DNA from: Tenrec ecaudatus
Taxonomy: Eukaryota > Chordata > Mammalia > Afrosoricida > Tenrecidae
NCBI RefSeq assembly: GCF_050624435.1
Contig: NC_134539.1
Location: 121,937,525-122,001,524, forward strand
Direction of reading: 5' to 3'
DNA length: 64,000 nucleotides
Shown in pieces: positions 60,780 to 64,000 of this stretch. Under the pieces are notes generated by a model. It worked only from the letters and a program-made list of their open reading frames with translations. It made no database searches and was not told the DNA's origin. Numbering within the stretch: position 1 is the stretch's first letter; each line of letters begins with the position of its first letter. A program made the translations under genes and the position numbers.

Positions 60780-61575
60780 CTTCTTTCTTACCAGGTGCAA
60801 TTAGCATAATGCTATTAATCTAATAAAACAGTGTAACATTTTGTGAGAGGGAAAGGCAATCGAGGTCCCTGTGGACGAAACGATGATTTGGGGCTTGAAA
60901 GCTGATGTATCTCTGAGATAATGTCATTCTCTTATTTTGCATAGGTCAAAAAAGCAAGTTGAATAGGGATGTGGTAGGAATCACCATACCAGCATCTTTC
61001 AATTCCTTTACGATGCCAGTGATTTCTGAAACCCTCCAATGAATATAGTATTGCTGTGGGCTTACAATTTTCCTTGGTAGGGGGCAGTTCTAATGGCCCT
61101 TTTGTTCTTTCTTATTATAATGGCCCGTATTCCATGGCAGGCACCGAATACAGGGGGCGGGGGTGGGGGGTAGGGGTTCTGTATCTTGCTGAATACCTAT
61201 TCCAGCTATATGTTCTGAACGGGGGAAATCACTATAGGATGGACAAATTGGAGCTGAGACTCCATTAATAAACATTTGTGGTCTCCTGGAAGTAGTATCA
61301 GTTCAGAGCTAGTGTCAAGTAATTCTCAAAAAGTCTGATCATTTCCTTTCCCCAATGTACAGGGACTCTTGCAAAAGGCTGTTAAGAAAGATTAAGAGTA
61401 TACTTTTGGAGAGTGCAGTGGGTCCTTTTTCAGGGAGACCTAGCCTTCTCTTCATTCAAGGGAAGTAGATCTTTAACTTGGAATTGATGGAGGGGTTGAA
61501 CTATTCTGGCAATTCAAGTCAGAGTATCTTCAAGGTAGATTGCTGTTCACTTGACCTGGAATTCTTCTGGTGGTA
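60780..61575 (-). mobile_element. ERVL-like internal remnant, antisense
   Basis: Phrases ggcagttctaatggccc, tataatggcccgtattcc, ggcaccgaatacaggggg and cttaacttggaattgatgg resemble antisense internal sequence of old ERVL-type endogenous retroviruses. No intact reading frame is present. Identification is from memory of the family and is tentative. Confidence 0.4.
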
Positions 61576-61582
61576 CAAATTA

Positions 61583-61695
61583 CCATTTATACTCGAGTAT
61601 AAGCCGACCCGAATATCAGCAAAGGCACCTAATTTTACCACAAAAACTTCATTAAAAATGTGCTGAAAAACTTGACTTATATTCGAGCATATACG
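61583..61695. mobile_element. Small inverted-repeat DNA transposon (MITE), copy 2
   Basis: Ends ccatttatactcgagtataa and (inverted) cgtatatgctcgaatataag. The interior cctaattttaccacaaaaac is the complement of copy 1 at 19735. It interrupts the retroviral remnant. Confidence 0.78.
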
Positions 61696-61789
61696 TTAAG
61701 TATACTTTTAGTAGCTCTCTCACCTATTTCACTCCTAGGTACATAACCAAGTGGTCAATGCCACAAGTAGCGCAAAACCAGCGAAATAT

Positions 61790-62218
61790 CTATTTATTTC
61801 AAGGGAATGGCTCATGCACTTGTCGAGACTGGCAAGTCCAAATTCATGCGTCAATTATCAGGCTGGAGGCTTCTCTTGACTAGATGCAGAGGCTGAAGAA
61901 CCCAAAATTGGTAGGTTGGATGGAAGCATTCTGGTTAATGCTCAAAGGCTTGGAGGTTAGAGATTGATGAGTCATCAAACGCAGAATAAAGAGTTTGGTC
62001 AGATCCATATATACTGGATGCAGCACACACCCTCAAGTAAACGTGACCGGCTGCACACATCAGATCACAAAATGGAGAATTATTCTATTAGATTGTAGAA
62101 GGATACTTAGCTCACGGTCTGTCAAAACATTGAGAAGCACAGCCTACTCAAGATGCTACGTAGCATTAATCATCACAATGACTTGGCAAATTAGAGGCAC
62201 AGCCAGGAATAAAGCTTA
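61790..62218 (-). mobile_element. LTR-like repeat, antisense (family uncertain)
   Basis: tatttatttcaagggaatggctcatgc and gagactggcaagtccaaattcatg are typical of antisense old LTRs; ends near ggaataaagctt. It may belong to the retroviral remnant on its left. Confidence 0.4.
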
Positions 62219-63574
62219 AGTCTCTTGCTTTCCACCTGGTTCCTCCCCCTAGCTCAGTACCCTTATTAGTGTTAAAGAATAATCTCGAAAGGGAAATGGT
62301 TGCACCCTTCCCCTCCCCAAATCTAAATTATCTTCTAATCTATTGCTTCTAACTTATTACTCACCTATCTAAATAAATAAAACATAACTAAGAGTAGGTG
62401 GGAGTGAATATAACCCACTGTATAGATGAATTACTTAATTGGTAAATAGTCAAATTATATTTCACTTAACTATGTTACAGGTACAAATAAGCTGCATTAA
62501 AATAAAGTAACAAAGTAAAAGTAAACAATGCACATATAAGAATTCACTTTATGCAAATTAATGTAAAATGTCCAATAAAGGAAATTTTGGCTTGAAAATA
62601 GACCATACATACAATTTAAATGGCTCCTAAAATCTCAATTCAAAACATTCACAAGACACCCAAATACCCATTGAATAGCAAGACGTTACTTAGAAAAAGA
62701 TCAATGAATGTACTTCTAGAATGGCATTGGAAAAAAGCATGTTTCATAAACATCATCAAAATTCTAGCTTCATCCACAAAAATTACGGATAGCCCAAATT
62801 CAGAATACACCTTGTTGTCCTGTAAGGGAACATATTCAGCTGCAGTTGTATATTTGGGGGCTGCTTTTCAAATTTATCCATAATGTTTTATATATAAATA
62901 GATGCATAATTAAAGCCTTTATCCGAGAACATATAAGTTCCCCTCACAGGATGAAGCTAACTATCTAGAATAAAAATTTTAGTGTCTTTCACTGGGCATT
63001 TTATAACTTTACATAAATATGTTTGCAACATGTTTGATTGATCAATTTTTAAAAAGTCCTAAAAATTCATGATGCTTACTTCCTAAGTTCTCTTGTTACT
63101 TCTAAAAAGTCAAGTTTAATGGAGAAATAAAATTTTCAAGACAAAATCTGATTTCTAAAAAAATAAAAGACTGAAGATAAAATCTATGTGAAATTGGCTG
63201 AGTATGACTAAAGTACTTTTAGTTAAATGTGAAAAGAAACAGCTAAAGTGAACTACTAAACACATCAGATACGTGATATCTATATTTGCCTAGAAAATGC
63301 TTAATATCTTTCAATTTGATTACATTTATATTGCATTTACTAAGCAGGACTTTTTGGAGGAAAGTATTTTATATGAATCACTTTATCAAAAATTGAGAAT
63401 AGTAAAATTTACATTTCTGAACATAAAATATACTTTTGAAAATCAAAAGCAATGAATTAAAATGAAAAATATATCTCATTAAAAAGGTCAATTACTTACT
63501 CAACATAAACTTATTTACAATAGAATTTAATATATGAGCATGATGGCTACTTTAGAGCGTGACAGTTAAATACT
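62219..63574. other. BRIP1 3' flank or distal 3' UTR
   Basis: AT-rich, no recognised repeat. In human the BRIP1 3' UTR is several kilobases, so part may be transcribed on the minus strand. Confidence 0.35.
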
Positions 63575-63808
63575 GTTACCTAATATCAGGAACACACCAT
63601 TACTTTTGGGAAGGAGCAGTCGAAAGTTCTCTTTATTGGTTTTATGAGTCTTTGAAAGATGCAACTCATTTATATTAGTTGCTTTTATAGATCATCATTG
63701 TTATCAATTTTACTTCCTTCAGTATGTCAGATTATTCCATTTTGTCTGTGCAATCCTCAGCTTTCCCTGTCTGAGTCCACTCATCTGTATTTTGAAAAAG
63801 GCCTTCAG
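63575..63808 (-). pseudogene. BRIP1: Degraded former C-terminal coding tail of BRIP1
   Basis: Directly after the stop, the shifted frame reads LAEGLF and KAEDCTDKM, then in another frame NGI and ESKID-like GSKIDN, then KTHKTNKENF. These correspond in order to the human tail segments LAKDLF, KAEDCIDTK, NGI, ESKIDD and KTHEIEIKNF. Several stops and shifts are present, so it is no longer coding but still alignable. It would now be 3' UTR. Confidence 0.75.
63632..63637 (-). promoter_or_regulatory. Candidate polyadenylation signal AATAAA
   Basis: Plus-strand tttatt gives AATAAA on the minus strand, about 170 bases after the BRIP1 stop, inside the degraded tail. Use is unproven; human BRIP1 uses a far more distal end. 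Confidence 0.3.
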
Positions 63809-64000
63809 CTAAAATGTAATTAAATTGTTAGCCAATCTATTGCTTCTATCAGTTTCAACTAGTTCATTTTTCTCTTCATCTGTATCTACAGGATCATACA
63901 GTTCAGGTGTAAAATAGATAGATTCATCTTCTGCTTCTGTTTCTTCAAAAGCTCTCTCTGAAGTGGAAAGTTCAGCATCTTCACTTCCTAGAGACACTTC
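63809..64000 (-). CDS. BRIP1: BRIP1 (FANCJ) final coding segment, C-terminal
   Basis: The frame is open from the window edge to TAG at 63811-63809, about 63 codons. It holds an acidic stretch with [18 protein letters not shown] and [11 protein letters not shown], matching the C-terminal region of BRIP1, the BRCA1-associated 5'-3' DNA helicase of the Fanconi/homologous recombination pathway (nucleus). The helicase core and BRCA1-binding site lie upstream, outside the window. After LANN a one-base deletion relative to human leads through LITF to the stop, removing about 88 residues of the human tail. Human BRIP1 is 1249 residues; rodent BRIP1 is also shorter, so tail loss may be tolerated. No splice acceptor is visible, as expected within the large last exon. 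A processed copy cannot be fully excluded from 192 bases. Confidence 0.85.
   Translation of the reverse strand, partial: EVSLGSEDAELSTSERAFEETEAEDESIYFTPELYDPVDTDEEKNELVETDRSNRLANNLITF

Noticed and set aside
1-64000. An undescribed multi-gene system
   Set aside because: Apart from the BRIP1 end, coding-like signals trace to transposons, pseudogenes or chance frames; none suggests a cooperating gene set.

Overview
This is repeat-dense intergenic mammalian DNA. It contains one recognisable protein-coding gene end: the 3' end of BRIP1 (FANCJ), minus strand, at the far right edge. There is no operon, CRISPR array, phage, complete gene or convincing novel biological system. The interest lies in fossils: nested transposons, processed pseudogenes, a horizontally transferred hAT element and an eroded gene end. 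The repeat types point to an afrotherian: tRNA-derived SINEs ending in a BovB/RTE-like tail, BovB (RTE) LINEs with reverse-transcriptase motifs, and L1 copies with a very long 3' UTR. The apparent SPIN element makes a tenrec (Echinops-like) the best guess. That species call is inference.

Layout. 1-6 kb: SINE at the edge, an old MaLR-like LTR split by a younger LTR, 2.7 kb of non-repetitive DNA, then a BovB copy interrupted by two head-to-tail LTRs. 7-8 kb: BovB copy carrying a retroposed U6 snRNA. 8.7-14.6 kb: a long, broken, minus-strand L1 with SINE and LTR insertions. 15-17 kb: MIR and a Tigger-like DNA transposon in a CpG-rich stretch. 17.4-25.3 kb: L1 3'-UTR-type retroposons, a small inverted-repeat DNA element, a perfect 5 x 20 bp tandem repeat and apparently single-copy DNA with enhancer-like character. 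25-31 kb: L2, afrotherian SINEs and L1. 31-42.7 kb: L1 3'-UTR retroposons in both orientations, a BovB split by a solo LTR with a perfect 5-bp target duplication, and an RPL24 processed pseudogene. 42.7-53 kb: largely single-copy AT-rich DNA with LTRs, retroposons and the SPIN element. 53-62 kb: minus-strand BovB split by a retroposon, an L1 reaching its 5' end near 60.4 kb, an ERVL-like internal remnant and LTR-like DNA. 62-64 kb: BRIP1 3' flank, degraded tail and final coding segment.

In human, BRIP1 lies next to TBX4, so the window probably represents the interval downstream of BRIP1 on the TBX4 side. The single-copy blocks are therefore candidates for regulatory DNA, but nothing in the sequence proves this. 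Repeat family names rest on remembered consensus features without a database search; exact boundaries are approximate unless a target-site duplication is cited.
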